From: Solirubrum koreensis
Lineage (GTDB): Bacteria > Bacteroidota > Bacteroidia > Cytophagales > Hymenobacteraceae
Direction: 5' to 3'
DNA: 64,000 nt
NCBI RefSeq assembly: GCF_039541855.1
Contig: NZ_BAABHA010000002.1
Coordinates: 1 to 64,000, forward strand
Both the position numbers and the translations under genes were made by a program. Under the pieces are notes generated by a model. It did no database searches. It was not told the DNA's origin and worked only from the letters and a program-made list of their open reading frames with translations. Each line of letters begins with the position of its first letter. The stretch's first letter is position 1. Shown one piece after another: positions 24,862 to 34,212 of this stretch.

Positions 24862-26676
24862 CTACTGTTTGGCGGCCCAGGCGTCCATTTTACGCTCCAG
24901 CACGGCCAGCGGCATTACCCCGTCTTTCAGCAGCTCGTCGTGAAAGTTGCTGATGTTAAACTTGGTGCCCAGTTGTTGCTCGTACTTGCGGCGTAGCTCC
25001 TGAATTTTCAGAGCGCCGGTTTTGTACGACAATGCCTGGCCGGGTATGGCCATGTACCGCTCAATTTCAGCCGTGGCGCCCTGCTCGCTGATGGCCTCGT
25101 TATCCATCATGTACTTGATGGCTTGTTCGCGGGTCATGTTGCGGGAGTGCATGCCGGTATCCACCACCAAACGAATGGCGCGGTGAATCTCGTCGCCGAG
25201 GGCACCCATGTACTGGTAGGGGTCGGTGTAAAGGCCGAGCTCCTTGCCCAGGCTTTCGGTATACAAAGCCCATCCTTCGCCCATGGCGCCGTACCACGCA
25301 AACCGGCGGAACTTGGGCAGGCTCTCGTTTTCCTGCTGCAGCGAAATTTGGTAATGGTGGCCGGGAATGGCTTCGTGCAGGAACAGCGACTCCATGCCCG
25401 AGGTGGTGTTAAACGTTTTGGCGTCGAGAATGGGCACGTAGAAAATGCCCGGGCGCGAGCCGTCGGGGCTGCCCTGGTTGTATTCGGCCGACGCGGAAGC
25501 GGCCCGGAACGCCTCGGTCTGGCGAATCTCGAACGGCGTTTTGGGTGTGCGCCCGAACATCTTCTTCAGGTTCGGATCAATCTTCGTTTGAATAGCCCGG
25601 AACGCGCTCAACACCTGCTCGGGTGTTTTGTAGGGCATGAACTTCTTGTCGTTCTTCAAGTAGGTGAAAAACGCGTTCAAGTCACCTTTAAAGCCTACGG
25701 AGTTCTTCACGCGCTCCATTTCGGTGCGAATGCGCTTCACCTCGGCCAGGCCGGTTTGGTAAATCTCGTCGGGGGTTTTGTCGGTGGTGGTCCAGCTCTT
25801 TACGTAGTAGCGGTAAATTTCTGGGCCGCCGGGTACAGCGGCAATGCCGGTACTAGGGCGCGCTTTCGGCAGATACTCGGTTTGCAGGAACTGGCCCAGG
25901 CGGCGGTACGTGGGCACCAGTTCGTTCATGATGGCCGTTTTGTAGGCTTCCGTCAGGCGTTTCTTATCGGCCTCGGCCATGCCCGCCGGAAACTTGTTGA
26001 TGGGGCCATAGAACAAGCTCTTCGTGGGGTCCGTCACCACCAAGTCGTTCATCTGGGGAATCATTTTCTGGACCAGCGGACGAGGCAGCACCACCCCAGC
26101 GCGCATGCCGCGGCGCATGTTGCTGATGGCCGTATCGGCCCACACCGAAAAGCCGCGTACCCGGCCCAGCCAGTTGTCGTAATCCTCGGCAGTTTTAAAG
26201 GGCTGAATACCCTCGCCCGAGCCGTATTGGCCCATGCTGATGGGCAGGCCCCAGAACTGCTGGTAGGGTATCATCCACGTGTTCAGCTTCAGGCCTTCCA
26301 GCTTGCTTTGCAAGTCGTACTGAAAGATGTCGTAGCTAATCTTGTCGTTGTCGGAAAGCGTTGAGCGGTCGAAACGCTGAAGCTGATCCAGGTACTTCTG
26401 GTAGTACTGCTGCAGGCCCTGGCGGAAAGCCTGGGTTTGGTCGTTGGGCAGTTGGTCGTTGTAGCGGTTGTCGCCCTGGGCGGTGGCTTCCAGCGGGAAT
26501 AGCTTGCTGTTTTCTTCCCAATACGCCTCAAACACGCCCGACAGGTTTTGGGCCGGGGCGGCTTCGGCGGTGGCACTGGTTTTCGCGTCGGAATTCGCTT
26601 CGGTTTGGGCAGACTGCGAGCAGCTCACCAGCAGAGTCGCAGCCAGCGCACCGGCCGCGAGGGTTCGTTTTTTCAT
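24862..26676 (-). CDS. DUF885 family lipoprotein, putative metallopeptidase
   Basis: A 604-residue exported lipoprotein (lipobox TLLVSC, Cys19). The DUF885 family is thought to be zinc carboxypeptidase-like; the core motif HEAIPGHHYQ and the downstream GEGWALYTE fit metal-binding residues. The N-terminal third is helical. Substrate and activity are unproven. It is a single gene flanked by terminators on both sides. A GAACAAT-GCT-ATTGTTC palindrome lies 60 bp upstream and might be a regulatory site. Confidence 0.9.
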   Translation of the reverse strand: MKKRTLAAGALAATLLVSCSQSAQTEANSDAKTSATAEAAPAQNLSGVFEAYWEENSKLFPLEATAQGDNRYNDQLPNDQTQAFRQGLQQYYQKYLDQLQRFDRSTLSDNDKISYDIFQYDLQSKLEGLKLNTWMIPYQQFWGLPISMGQYGSGEGIQPFKTAEDYDNWLGRVRGFSVWADTAISNMRRGMRAGVVLPRPLVQKMIPQMNDLVVTDPTKSLFYGPINKFPAGMAEADKKRLTEAYKTAIMNELVPTYRRLGQFLQTEYLPKARPSTGIAAVPGGPEIYRYYVKSWTTTDKTPDEIYQTGLAEVKRIRTEMERVKNSVGFKGDLNAFFTYLKNDKKFMPYKTPEQVLSAFRAIQTKIDPNLKKMFGRTPKTPFEIRQTEAFRAASASAEYNQGSPDGSRPGIFYVPILDAKTFNTTSGMESLFLHEAIPGHHYQISLQQENESLPKFRRFAWYGAMGEGWALYTESLGKELGLYTDPYQYMGALGDEIHRAIRLVVDTGMHSRNMTREQAIKYMMDNEAISEQGATAEIERYMAIPGQALSYKTGALKIQELRRKYEQQLGTKFNISNFHDELLKDGVMPLAVLERKMDAWAAKQ

Positions 26677-26736
26677 GGAACGGGAAAGAGTAAGGGCGTT
26701 GCTGTGCCGCTAAAACTAGCAGGTTTAAGCGTGGAA

Positions 26737-26753
26737 GAACAATGCTATTGTTC
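26737..26753. promoter_or_regulatory. Palindrome upstream of the DUF885 gene
   Basis: GAACAATGCTATTGTTC is a perfect 7-bp inverted repeat with a 3-bp centre, 60 bp before the DUF885 ATG. It may be a dimeric regulator site; there is no identified regulator. Confidence 0.35.
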
Positions 26754-26785
26754 CGAAAGCTGCATGCCTGTGCGGCGCGGCACAA

Positions 26786-26819
26786 AAAAGCCCGCCCGAT
26801 GGGTATCGGGCGGGCTTTT
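26786..26819. terminator. Terminator after the T9SS cargo gene
   Basis: A perfect 15-bp stem (26786-26800 with 26805-26819) with loop GGGT and T/A outer runs. An 18-bp perfect palindrome at 26825-26842 follows immediately, between this hairpin and the stop of the T9SS gene at 26848. Confidence 0.88.
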
Positions 26820-26847
26820 GCAAGGCGTTTGGCGCCAAACGCTTCGG

Positions 26848-28152
26848 TTATTCAAGCATCATGAACTTGCGGCTCACGGTACCTTCGGTGGTAATGGCCT
26901 GCACAATGTACACGCCGTTACCGGTGCGCTGCAGCGGAATCTGACGAACAAAGGAGCCGGTGTTGTCTTCGTTAATGTTTTCGGTGTAAAGCACGCGGCC
27001 CATGCTGTCCATTACCCGCAGGGCTTTGCACGGGGCGCTGGCCTGCATTTCCACGTTCAGCTGCCCGTTACGGCCGTAGGCCTGCAGTTCGTTGCTGGTG
27101 ATGCGGCCGGCCTGCACCGCTAATACAGCCGAGTGGGTAAAGGTACCGTCGCGGTCGATCTGCTTGAGGCGGTAGTAGCTGGTGCCCCCTACCGGGCGAC
27201 GGTCGGCAAAGGTGTAGTTACGGCGGCTGCTCGATTCACCAGCGGCTTCTACCGTGGAAATGGTTTCGAAGGCTTTGCCATCGGCCGAACGCTCTACGTT
27301 AAACGAGGCCGAGTTTTTCTCCTGCGCGGTAGCCCAGTTCAGCAGCACCTGCTGGTCGGCGTAACGAGCGGTAAAGCTGATCAGCTCCACGGGCAGCGGG
27401 GCGCGGCAGCCGTTTACCGTAATGGCTTCCTGAACGCGGGTGTTGCACTCCAGGCGGCTATCTTCGGGGTCGGTCGAGCAGTTAGAAACGGGGTTACCTT
27501 CTACGCACACCCGCAGGCCGGGGCCAAACAAGCCGTTCAACGAACCGTTGCCCTGGGTGAGCACGCAACCACTGATGCTGAGCGTACCCGTACCAATGAG
27601 GCTGGGGTTGCCCTGGCGCACCACCAAGTTGCCATCCACGTCTACCACGGCGCCAGCTTCCACCTCAATGTTCGACTGGTTGGCCAACGAAAGGTTACAA
27701 GCCGTGCGCAGCACGCCGCTGCTGGCTACGTCCACATCGGCTTTGTAAAAGCTGGCAGTGGTTACCTGCAAAAGACCGTTTACTTCGAGGCGCACCTCAT
27801 CGGCACCTTGCTGCTGACCGAAGGCCAGCGCGCGGCCTGCTTGATCTTCCACCAGCGAAGCGCCGGCGTTGATAACCAACCGGCCCTGGTTGCCGGCTAC
27901 GGAGTAGTTACGGTCGAGGCGCACGGCCGAGGCAATAACTACGATGCTGTTGTTGTCGTCCTGTCCGTTGCGCTGCACGCGGTTGGTGGGTGTCATGAAG
28001 CCGCCATGGTTGCCGGTAACCACCCACGTGTTTGGGTCGCTCCAGTTACCGCCCCCAGGCTTGGAGGTGTAGGTGGCCTGGGCCTGTACCGAAGACATGC
28101 CGCAGAAACCGAATACGAAAATTAGGACGAAAGAAAGTAGCGTGGTTTTCAT
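26848..28152 (-). CDS. Secreted protein with type IX secretion C-terminal domain
   Basis: A 434-residue exported protein. The signal peptide (MKTTLLSFVLIFVFGF...SVQA) is followed by a repeat-poor beta-rich region with GGGNWSDPNTWVV, as in Bacteroidota surface proteins, then a PVELISFTARYADQQVLLNW segment of fibronectin-like type. The last 80 residues form a type A T9SS sorting domain with GNGVYIVQA and the terminal KFMMLE. The protein is therefore a likely T9SS cargo exported to the cell surface. The ATG at 28152 is chosen because it begins the signal peptide. Function is unknown. Confidence 0.87.
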   Translation of the reverse strand: MKTTLLSFVLIFVFGFCGMSSVQAQATYTSKPGGGNWSDPNTWVVTGNHGGFMTPTNRVQRNGQDDNNSIVVIASAVRLDRNYSVAGNQGRLVINAGASLVEDQAGRALAFGQQQGADEVRLEVNGLLQVTTASFYKADVDVASSGVLRTACNLSLANQSNIEVEAGAVVDVDGNLVVRQGNPSLIGTGTLSISGCVLTQGNGSLNGLFGPGLRVCVEGNPVSNCSTDPEDSRLECNTRVQEAITVNGCRAPLPVELISFTARYADQQVLLNWATAQEKNSASFNVERSADGKAFETISTVEAAGESSSRRNYTFADRRPVGGTSYYRLKQIDRDGTFTHSAVLAVQAGRITSNELQAYGRNGQLNVEMQASAPCKALRVMDSMGRVLYTENINEDNTGSFVRQIPLQRTGNGVYIVQAITTEGTVSRKFMMLE

Positions 28153-28952
28153 GGAAGTAGTCGTTTGGAAAAACATTTAATGCAAATGCTGGCTTTTCTT
28201 ACGATTACTTATAAATTGCGGACGAGCCATTCGGCCTTAAAACCGAATAGCTTATATTTATGTATATAATTATTATATTATTTGACTTTCTTCACTAGCT
28301 GAAGTCCAAACTCGATCAGTGTCGTTTAAAAACAGTATTAAATTGAACTATAACAAGTGGCTTTAGCCATATATTCGCCATTATTTTCTTTCTAGGCCGC
28401 TGCATTTTTTTTCTCGAAGGGTACTTCATTCCCTTGCTGGTGCTGTGGTGAAGTCTGTACTGGTGGTGCAACTTTCCTGCGAAAACGCAATAAATGCACC
28501 CGCTTGAGGCTTAAAACACCTTCCAAATTGGCTGCTCAACGGAGGTTCTGGCTACGCACCGCTACTCCTGTTTTAGCACTTGAACCAGCTTTTACCAGCG
28601 CGTAACCACGCCGGTTAGCTCATCACTTTCGGCCTCAATACCGAGTGGCCAGGCTGATACCAAGTCTGCAGCCGCGGGCCCGCTGCCCGCCCACACTCCA
28701 GCCCTGTTTCGCCAGACCAACTCCAGCCTTACTGCCCTTGCAGGTTGAACTGGTTCATTTCGCTACGGATACGCAGCTACGGGCCGCTCCACTGTTGCGC
28801 GGTGGGTCCAGTCGGCACCTGCGGGCACAGCACCAACCCGTGGCTGGTTACCACCGGTGCGCACGATGTGTCACAAGCTGATAGTTAGCTGCTCCAAACG
28901 CGGTAAACAGCCATGTGAGCTTCGGGGCAAGCACCGGTTACCAACTCTTAGC
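28153..28952. other. 800-bp region without a recognised gene
   Basis: The left part (about 28190-28400) is AT-rich and probably holds the promoter of the T9SS gene. The right part is of ordinary GC but shows no convincing reading frame; the 78-codon frame at 28645-28881 has no protein-like features. No tRNA, repeat or strong hairpin was seen. Confidence 0.6.
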
Positions 28953-30230
28953 TCAGGATTTCTTCTTGTGGTCTTTCAAGTAAACCTTGGCTTCCCGGTA
29001 TTCAATGGCTTTGCGGTCTTCCCACTTGTCTTCCACCACGGCATAATAACGCGCCGCCGTTGCCGGGTCTTTCTCCTTGTCGGCTATGCGGGCCAGGTTC
29101 AGGTGAGCGTAGAGGTAGAAACCGGTGCTGGTTTCGCCGGTGGCTTCGGCAAACACGATGCTGCGCTGGTAATACTCTTTGGCGCGGGCCAGGTCTTCGT
29201 ACTTACGGTGCATGAGCGAGCCGAGAAAGTACGTGGCGTATTTACCGCTGATGCTTTCGTAGCCGGGGTACCCGCGGTTGAGCTTGTCGAGGATTTCGCG
29301 GCTTACCCGCTCGCACTCGTTGAAGTTGCCGAGGTTGTAGGAAACCAGGGCGTAAAAGCGCTGGAAGAAGCCATTATCGGGGTAGCGGTTAGCGAGGTAT
29401 TGCGCCATGGGCAGGGCCTCGGCCGGCTTTTCCTCGGTGTTCATGTAAATTTTCATCAGGAACACCCTTGCCTCATTGCCGGTGTAAAACCCGTTGTCGG
29501 CCACGCTTTTGAGCTGCTTCAGGCCCAGTTCGCGGTTACCCCTGGGAAAGAACAGCAGCACGGGGCGCAGCAACGGGTAATTGTCGCTGATCCAGGGCGC
29601 GTAGTAGTTCATGAGGGCCTGCCCGAAAAGGAACTCGGGGCTGAGGCCGTTGGCTTCCTGGCTTTTCTCGAGGTAAGCCAGCGCCCGTTTGCTGCTGACG
29701 GTGGCCTTGCGCCAGTCTTTACGCTCGGCGTGCAGGCGGGCGTCGAACCCGTAGGCGGCCGAAAGGAAAAAACAGGCCTCGTAGTTGCGGTTATCGAGGC
29801 GGTACTGGGCCTCGCCTTTGGTAATGGCCGAGTCCATGTAGGCAAAGAAGACTTTGTCGTACTGCCGACTGTTGATGTTGCTGGGCATGATTTTCCACCA
29901 CTGGCTCAGGCCCAGCAAAAAGTAAGGCATGGGGTGGTTGGGGTAGCGCCGCTTCAGGGACCGAAATTGCTTTTCGGCCTTGTCGTACTTGAAGTTGTAA
30001 AGGTTCTGCACCGCTCCGTCGAGCTCCAACTGAATGTCCTTGTCGAGCAACAGCCAGCCCTTGGTATCGGCGGCCTGGGGGGCTACGTCTACGTTATCGA
30101 GCTGAATGTTACGAATGGGCGCCGCCTTCCGGGTGGTATCGGGCTGTTGGGCGTAGGCCCGGCCCGGAAAGATCAGGCTCAGGGAAATTCCCCACAGGAA
30201 CAGCAAAAGGTAGCGCAAGTGGCAGATCAT
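28953..30230 (-). CDS. Exported TPR-like helical repeat protein
   Basis: A 425-residue periplasmic or membrane-attached protein with signal peptide MICHLRYLLLFLWGISLSLI...AYA. The mature part shows repeated helix pairs with TPR-like spacing, for example NFKYDKAEKQFRSLKRRYP, YNLGNFNECERVSREIL and YEDLARAKEYYQRSIVFA, suggesting a scaffold. A related architecture is common in Bacteroidota, without assigned function. The start at 30230 is used since it opens the signal peptide; 30317 would add 29 residues. Confidence 0.82.
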   Translation of the reverse strand: MICHLRYLLLFLWGISLSLIFPGRAYAQQPDTTRKAAPIRNIQLDNVDVAPQAADTKGWLLLDKDIQLELDGAVQNLYNFKYDKAEKQFRSLKRRYPNHPMPYFLLGLSQWWKIMPSNINSRQYDKVFFAYMDSAITKGEAQYRLDNRNYEACFFLSAAYGFDARLHAERKDWRKATVSSKRALAYLEKSQEANGLSPEFLFGQALMNYYAPWISDNYPLLRPVLLFFPRGNRELGLKQLKSVADNGFYTGNEARVFLMKIYMNTEEKPAEALPMAQYLANRYPDNGFFQRFYALVSYNLGNFNECERVSREILDKLNRGYPGYESISGKYATYFLGSLMHRKYEDLARAKEYYQRSIVFAEATGETSTGFYLYAHLNLARIADKEKDPATAARYYAVVEDKWEDRKAIEYREAKVYLKDHKKKS

Positions 30231-30503
30231 GTATCGTTCAGCTAGAGAAACAAGACGCTGTTTGTCACTGGTTTGTTGCCAACGGGTTAGAACCGATTGA
30301 ACAATAACCTTAAACATAGAGGTTCAGATTTTCACGGCGGCCGTTTTGCCCAAAGCAACAATAGGCTTGTACCACGGGTTTAACGGCATTCTGCGCGGCA
30401 ACGTGTGCTCTACCGTCAGCACCGGCCGCTGCCCGAAATTTCCGGTACGGCGGCTTGCGTCCACCGGCCGTATGCGTTTACTACTTCTTCTTTCCTCTTA
30501 CTC

Positions 30504-31220
30504 ATGCAAGATCTAACCAACAAAGTGGCCCTAGTAACCGGGGCCGGAAAAGGCATTGGCCGCGCTGTAGCCCTAGCTCTGGCGGCCGAAGGCGTACACG
30601 TGGGCCTGCTGGCCCGCACCGAAGAGCAGCTGCGCGAAGTAGCCGCCGCGGTAACAGCCCTGGGCGTGAAAGCCGCCGTGGTTACGGCCGACGTGGCCGA
30701 TATGTCGGCCGTTACTGACGCCGTGGAGCAGGTGCGGCAGCAGCTTGGCCCCATTGATATTCTTATCAACAACGCCGGCACCGCCGCGTTCGGTAAGTTT
30801 CTGGAGTTGGAGCCCGCCGTCTGGGAAAACATCATTCGGGTGAACCTGATGGGCACGTACTACGCCACGCGGGCCGTACTGCCCGGCATGATAGAGCGGC
30901 AAACCGGCGACATCATCAACATTAGCTCCACGGCAGGTAAAACCGGGGCGGCCGTTACCAGCGCCTACAGCGCCTCGAAGTTTGCCGTGCTGGGACTCAC
31001 CGAGTCGTTGATGCAGGAAGTGCGCAAGCACAACATTCGCGTGTCGGCGCTTACGCCCAGCACCGTGGCCACGCCCTTAGCCGCCGAGCTGAAGCTCACC
31101 GACGGCAACCCCGAGAAAGTAATGCAGCCCGAGGATCTGGCCGAACTGATTATTGCCCAGCTGAAGCTTAACCGCCGCGTGTTTCTGAAGGAAGCCGGTT
31201 TGTGGAGCACGAACCCCTAG
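30504..31220 (+). CDS. SDR-family oxidoreductase, 3-oxoacyl-ACP reductase-like
   Basis: Classical short-chain dehydrogenase of 238 residues. It has the cofactor motif TGAGKGIG (12-19), NNAG (89-92), catalytic Ser142, and Tyr155-SAS-Lys159. It resembles FabG-type reductases, but many Bacteroidota carry several such paralogues and this one is not in a fatty-acid cluster, so the substrate is open. The frame from 30405 adds 33 implausible residues. It is monocistronic. Confidence 0.9.
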   Translation: MQDLTNKVALVTGAGKGIGRAVALALAAEGVHVGLLARTEEQLREVAAAVTALGVKAAVVTADVADMSAVTDAVEQVRQQLGPIDILINNAGTAAFGKFLELEPAVWENIIRVNLMGTYYATRAVLPGMIERQTGDIINISSTAGKTGAAVTSAYSASKFAVLGLTESLMQEVRKHNIRVSALTPSTVATPLAAELKLTDGNPEKVMQPEDLAELIIAQLKLNRRVFLKEAGLWSTNP

Positions 31221-31426
31221 TTCCTGGCCAAGGAGTTGGGTAGGGCTGCAGGCTCAGCAGTAATGAAGGTAGTAGACCGGAAGCAGTGCCGATAAATACG
31301 GAGCAAATTCAGTAGTTGCGCGCCTCATTTTCAGGGCTGAACGTGTATACCTAACCTCAACGGTTCCGTATACGACCCAGCCCGCGGCTTTTGCGGCGCG
31401 GGTACTACGCTCTATCCCTCTTTTCC

Positions 31427-31603
31427 ATGACCAAAAACATCCCTCAACCCATTACTGCCGCACCGCAGGGCTTGCCCCCGGCCCGGCCCAACGACCCACT
31501 TCGCTCGCCTCGCCCGCGCAAGGCCCACCAGCCCGGCCACGGCGAGGAAGCCCCGGCTCCCGAACGCAGCCAGCCCGCCTTTGCGGCCGGCCGCTGGTGC
31601 TAA
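31427..31603 (+). CDS. Hypothetical 58-residue proline-rich protein
   Basis: Small basic protein, MTKNIPQPITAAPQG at the start and FAAGRWC at the end, rich in Pro, Arg and Ala, and probably disordered. No family is recognised. An intrinsic terminator lies about 110 bp downstream. Two GTATAC sites (31345-31350 and 31368-31373) spaced 23 bp apart lie upstream and may be regulatory. The coding status is uncertain but its position before a good terminator is favourable. Confidence 0.5.
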   Translation: MTKNIPQPITAAPQGLPPARPNDPLRSPRPRKAHQPGHGEEAPAPERSQPAFAAGRWC

Positions 31604-31671
31604 CTCCTGCTAGTTGATATTAGCCAGGTAGCAAAACAGGTTCCCGGGTTACCAACCCACTTACTATGCAA

Positions 31672-31745
31672 GCCATAACAGGCGGCCGCCCACCCGGCAA
31701 CACGCTAGTTCTTCAAAGCCCGGCCTCATGGCCGGGCTTTTTTTG
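31672..31745. repeat. Left copy of the direct repeat flanking the TonB operon
   Basis: This 74-bp segment matches 39337-39410 over its whole length: nearly identical at 31672-31695, divergent for about 11 bp, then nearly identical through the terminator hairpin. Both copies are in the same orientation and bracket the four-gene operon 31746-38949. Confidence 0.75.
31715..31744. terminator. Terminator inside the left repeat copy
   Basis: AAAGCCCGGCC (31715-31725) pairs perfectly with 31730-31740 over a TCAT loop and ends in T7. It serves the 58-residue gene on the plus strand and, by its A-run, the minus-strand operon ending at 31746. Confidence 0.9.
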
Positions 31746-34205
31746 TTATCGGCCCTGGGCAACGGCAGACTGGGTTACCTCAAACGTAAAACGGCAATTA
31801 CCGGATAGGCCCGTATTGGCTAGTCCCTGAATCAAAACCACGTATTTACCGGCCTCGTCACTCGTGTAAAAATCCACTTGCTGAGTTGTACTGGCAGCAG
31901 TTATTACTGCCGGATTCCAGTAGAGCAGTTGCCGCAAGTCTGGCAGGCGGCTTTGCATTTGCTGCTCCGTCTCGTAGCGCGGGGCATAGAACTCTCGTTC
32001 TTGTTGTAAGCCCTCATACGCCTGCATCAAAGCCCGTGGGTCGGGTACTTGGCCGGCCATGTCGCCTTGGTAGGAGACGTAGCTAACGAGCCCGTTGAAC
32101 ATCAGGCCGTGATGCAGGTATCGGCCCGTTAATACCTCCAGTCTCTGCACTTTCAGCGGATCGGTTTTCATCACCACATTGGTATCGAAAAAAGGTACGC
32201 CGTCGATCAGCACTATCGGGTCATCGTTGAAAAACGCCCGGTTAACTGGGTCGGCTACCATAAAATGAAACCCATCTTTCCGGATGCGAACCTGCACACC
32301 GGGTACGTACTCGCGCATTACTTCTTCCATCACCTTGAACCTCGTGAAATCATCGAGTCGGTACCGTTCGTTAGGCTGGCCGAAGAAAGCGGTGCTCTCA
32401 GTGGCGGAAGACGGCGATATGCCTCGCTGCGGCCGGAGGTAGGCGTTCTGGATTTGCATGCGCAAATGGCGTTGCGTCAGATCCGGTCGGTATTGTTCGG
32501 TCATCTGCCACGCTCCAGGCCATGGCCGGGCGTACTCGGTTGAGAAAGGGTTAATGATATCGAAGCGATACGTGCTGTCGCGTCGGGTATTGGTTTGCAG
32601 CACGATTTGCTTGGGACCGTAAAAATTTCGGGTTTCAAACCCAATAGTTCCATCGGGCTTGCTGACGGCGCTATACAAATTCACCGCCCGGCCAGGCGAA
32701 GCCAAAAACGCAGCTATGCCTGCCGCAGGCACGCCCGAGTCTTTCAGCACCCGGCCCTGAATAAGATGACCGTTCAGTTCCGCCACGTGCATTGGCGGGG
32801 CAACGTTGGCCAGGATCTTTTCCCAACTGAACCGGCGCCAACCTTGCGTAAGCATGAGGTTGTCGGCAGCTTCGCGGGTTTGCTCGTCTTCGCTTTGCAG
32901 GTAGTAGCTGGGGTTTTCGACTAAGCCTCGCAAGTCGGAAGTAAGCCAGAGGTAGCTGCCGATGTCGGGTGGCGAAGCAGCGTCCAGCGAGTCCAATCGG
33001 TACACCGCCACGGAGAGGTGGGCAGGAGCAGCCGGGCCAAGCATACCGGCGGCACTCACGTTCAGTCTTACCTTCTCACGGGTGCTGTACCGCGCTTTGT
33101 CAGTCGCAGCGGTAATTACCAGCTGATTTTGAGGCCGCCGGAAGTATAGCCGTTCACACACGGGCCGCTGCTGCCCATTGAAAAGCGTGAAATGCAAAAT
33201 TCCCTCCGGCAAGCTGGTGCGCTGTAGCACTAGTTGCCCCCGTCCTTCAGCCAGTTGTATGCTTTTGGCCACTACAACTTGTTGCCCGGCGTGCCCCAGC
33301 ACGTACACTTCCTCGTTGGTTGCGTCAGACGTATTAGCGGCGATAGTCAAGCGCAACTCCGAAGGGTTGGGCTGATCTGCGCTTAGCACGTACCCATGCT
33401 CGTACACTGCCGGCGCACGGCGGGTAAGCGTTTCTTGGTTGGGCAGCTTCACAACAGCCGTGTAGCCGTTACCTACTGTTGTAGGCGTGAAAGTAAACCG
33501 GCCCATACCAAACCTTAGCGTTTTGAACCGCGCCACTACTTGTCCTTGCGCGTCCAGCAAAGTTCCTTCAGCAGGCAGCCCGCGGCCATCTTTGCCGGTT
33601 ATTTTGAATGCTACCGTAGCCGGAAGCCCCCGCACCAGGTTCCCGCCTTCAGGAAAGAACTGCACATCGACTGCCGCCGAATCGGCGGGTGCTGCGGGTA
33701 GGGTTGCCGCGAACGTGTTGACCACCGCCACGCTGCTGTGGTAGTAATATTCGGGGCCGAAGTTCTTCATCCAGTTCGTGTAGGCCCGCAGTGTGTACTT
33801 GCCCGAGGGCAACGTAGCCGGCAACTGAAGAGAACCGTACCCCATGGCATTCCGAAGCTCAATTTTAGCCTGCAGCACCGGGGTTTGTTTGCCGTCGAGC
33901 AATTCTACGTAGGCCACTTTGCTCAGTGGTATCGGCTTGTGGCGCGTTCCTATGGCGGCGTACAGTTTAAACCACAGTTGGTCGCCGCTTACGTACTGGC
34001 TGCGGTCTATGTGCATAAACAGCTTTTCGTGAACGTCACGCTTGGCGTATTGTTCAAATGCCTTGTGAATGCCAGGCGCAGCCGGTTCCTGGGCCTGAGC
34101 GGGCGAAACAGCCCCCAGAGCCACGAGCGCAGCAATCCAGCAACCTCGCAACTTCCAGCTGCCCGAACCCGACAGTGCCGAGGCTACCTGTTGATTGATT
34201 TTCAT
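31746..34205 (-). CDS. Macroglobulin-like outer-membrane-associated protein with plug-like C-terminus
   Basis: An 819-residue exported protein (signal peptide ending SPAQAQ). Near residues 60-80 the EKLFMHIDRSQYVSGDQLWF segment resembles the first macroglobulin (MG2-type) domain of alpha-2-macroglobulin-like proteins. Several beta-sandwich domains follow. Around residues 660-715 PIVLIDGVPFF and VQRLEVLTGRY resemble the plug domain of TonB receptors, but there is no beta-barrel after it. No thioester motif was seen. It is the last gene of the TonB operon, 7 bp after DUF4249. The ATG at 34205 opens the signal peptide; the 34328 frame overlaps the upstream gene. Confidence 0.75.
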   Translation of the reverse strand: MKINQQVASALSGSGSWKLRGCWIAALVALGAVSPAQAQEPAAPGIHKAFEQYAKRDVHEKLFMHIDRSQYVSGDQLWFKLYAAIGTRHKPIPLSKVAYVELLDGKQTPVLQAKIELRNAMGYGSLQLPATLPSGKYTLRAYTNWMKNFGPEYYYHSSVAVVNTFAATLPAAPADSAAVDVQFFPEGGNLVRGLPATVAFKITGKDGRGLPAEGTLLDAQGQVVARFKTLRFGMGRFTFTPTTVGNGYTAVVKLPNQETLTRRAPAVYEHGYVLSADQPNPSELRLTIAANTSDATNEEVYVLGHAGQQVVVAKSIQLAEGRGQLVLQRTSLPEGILHFTLFNGQQRPVCERLYFRRPQNQLVITAATDKARYSTREKVRLNVSAAGMLGPAAPAHLSVAVYRLDSLDAASPPDIGSYLWLTSDLRGLVENPSYYLQSEDEQTREAADNLMLTQGWRRFSWEKILANVAPPMHVAELNGHLIQGRVLKDSGVPAAGIAAFLASPGRAVNLYSAVSKPDGTIGFETRNFYGPKQIVLQTNTRRDSTYRFDIINPFSTEYARPWPGAWQMTEQYRPDLTQRHLRMQIQNAYLRPQRGISPSSATESTAFFGQPNERYRLDDFTRFKVMEEVMREYVPGVQVRIRKDGFHFMVADPVNRAFFNDDPIVLIDGVPFFDTNVVMKTDPLKVQRLEVLTGRYLHHGLMFNGLVSYVSYQGDMAGQVPDPRALMQAYEGLQQEREFYAPRYETEQQMQSRLPDLRQLLYWNPAVITAASTTQQVDFYTSDEAGKYVVLIQGLANTGLSGNCRFTFEVTQSAVAQGR

Positions 34206-34212
34206 GCCGATG

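Noticed and set aside
24645..24953. 102-codon plus-strand frame starting with TTG
   Set aside because: It crosses a terminator and overlaps the end of the DUF885 gene; only the first 50 codons look protein-like.
28645..28881. 78-codon plus-strand frame
   Set aside because: No start context, domain or protein-like pattern.
28857..30245. 462-codon plus-strand frame over the TPR-like gene
   Set aside because: Composition of an antisense frame; the minus-strand product has signal peptide and repeats.
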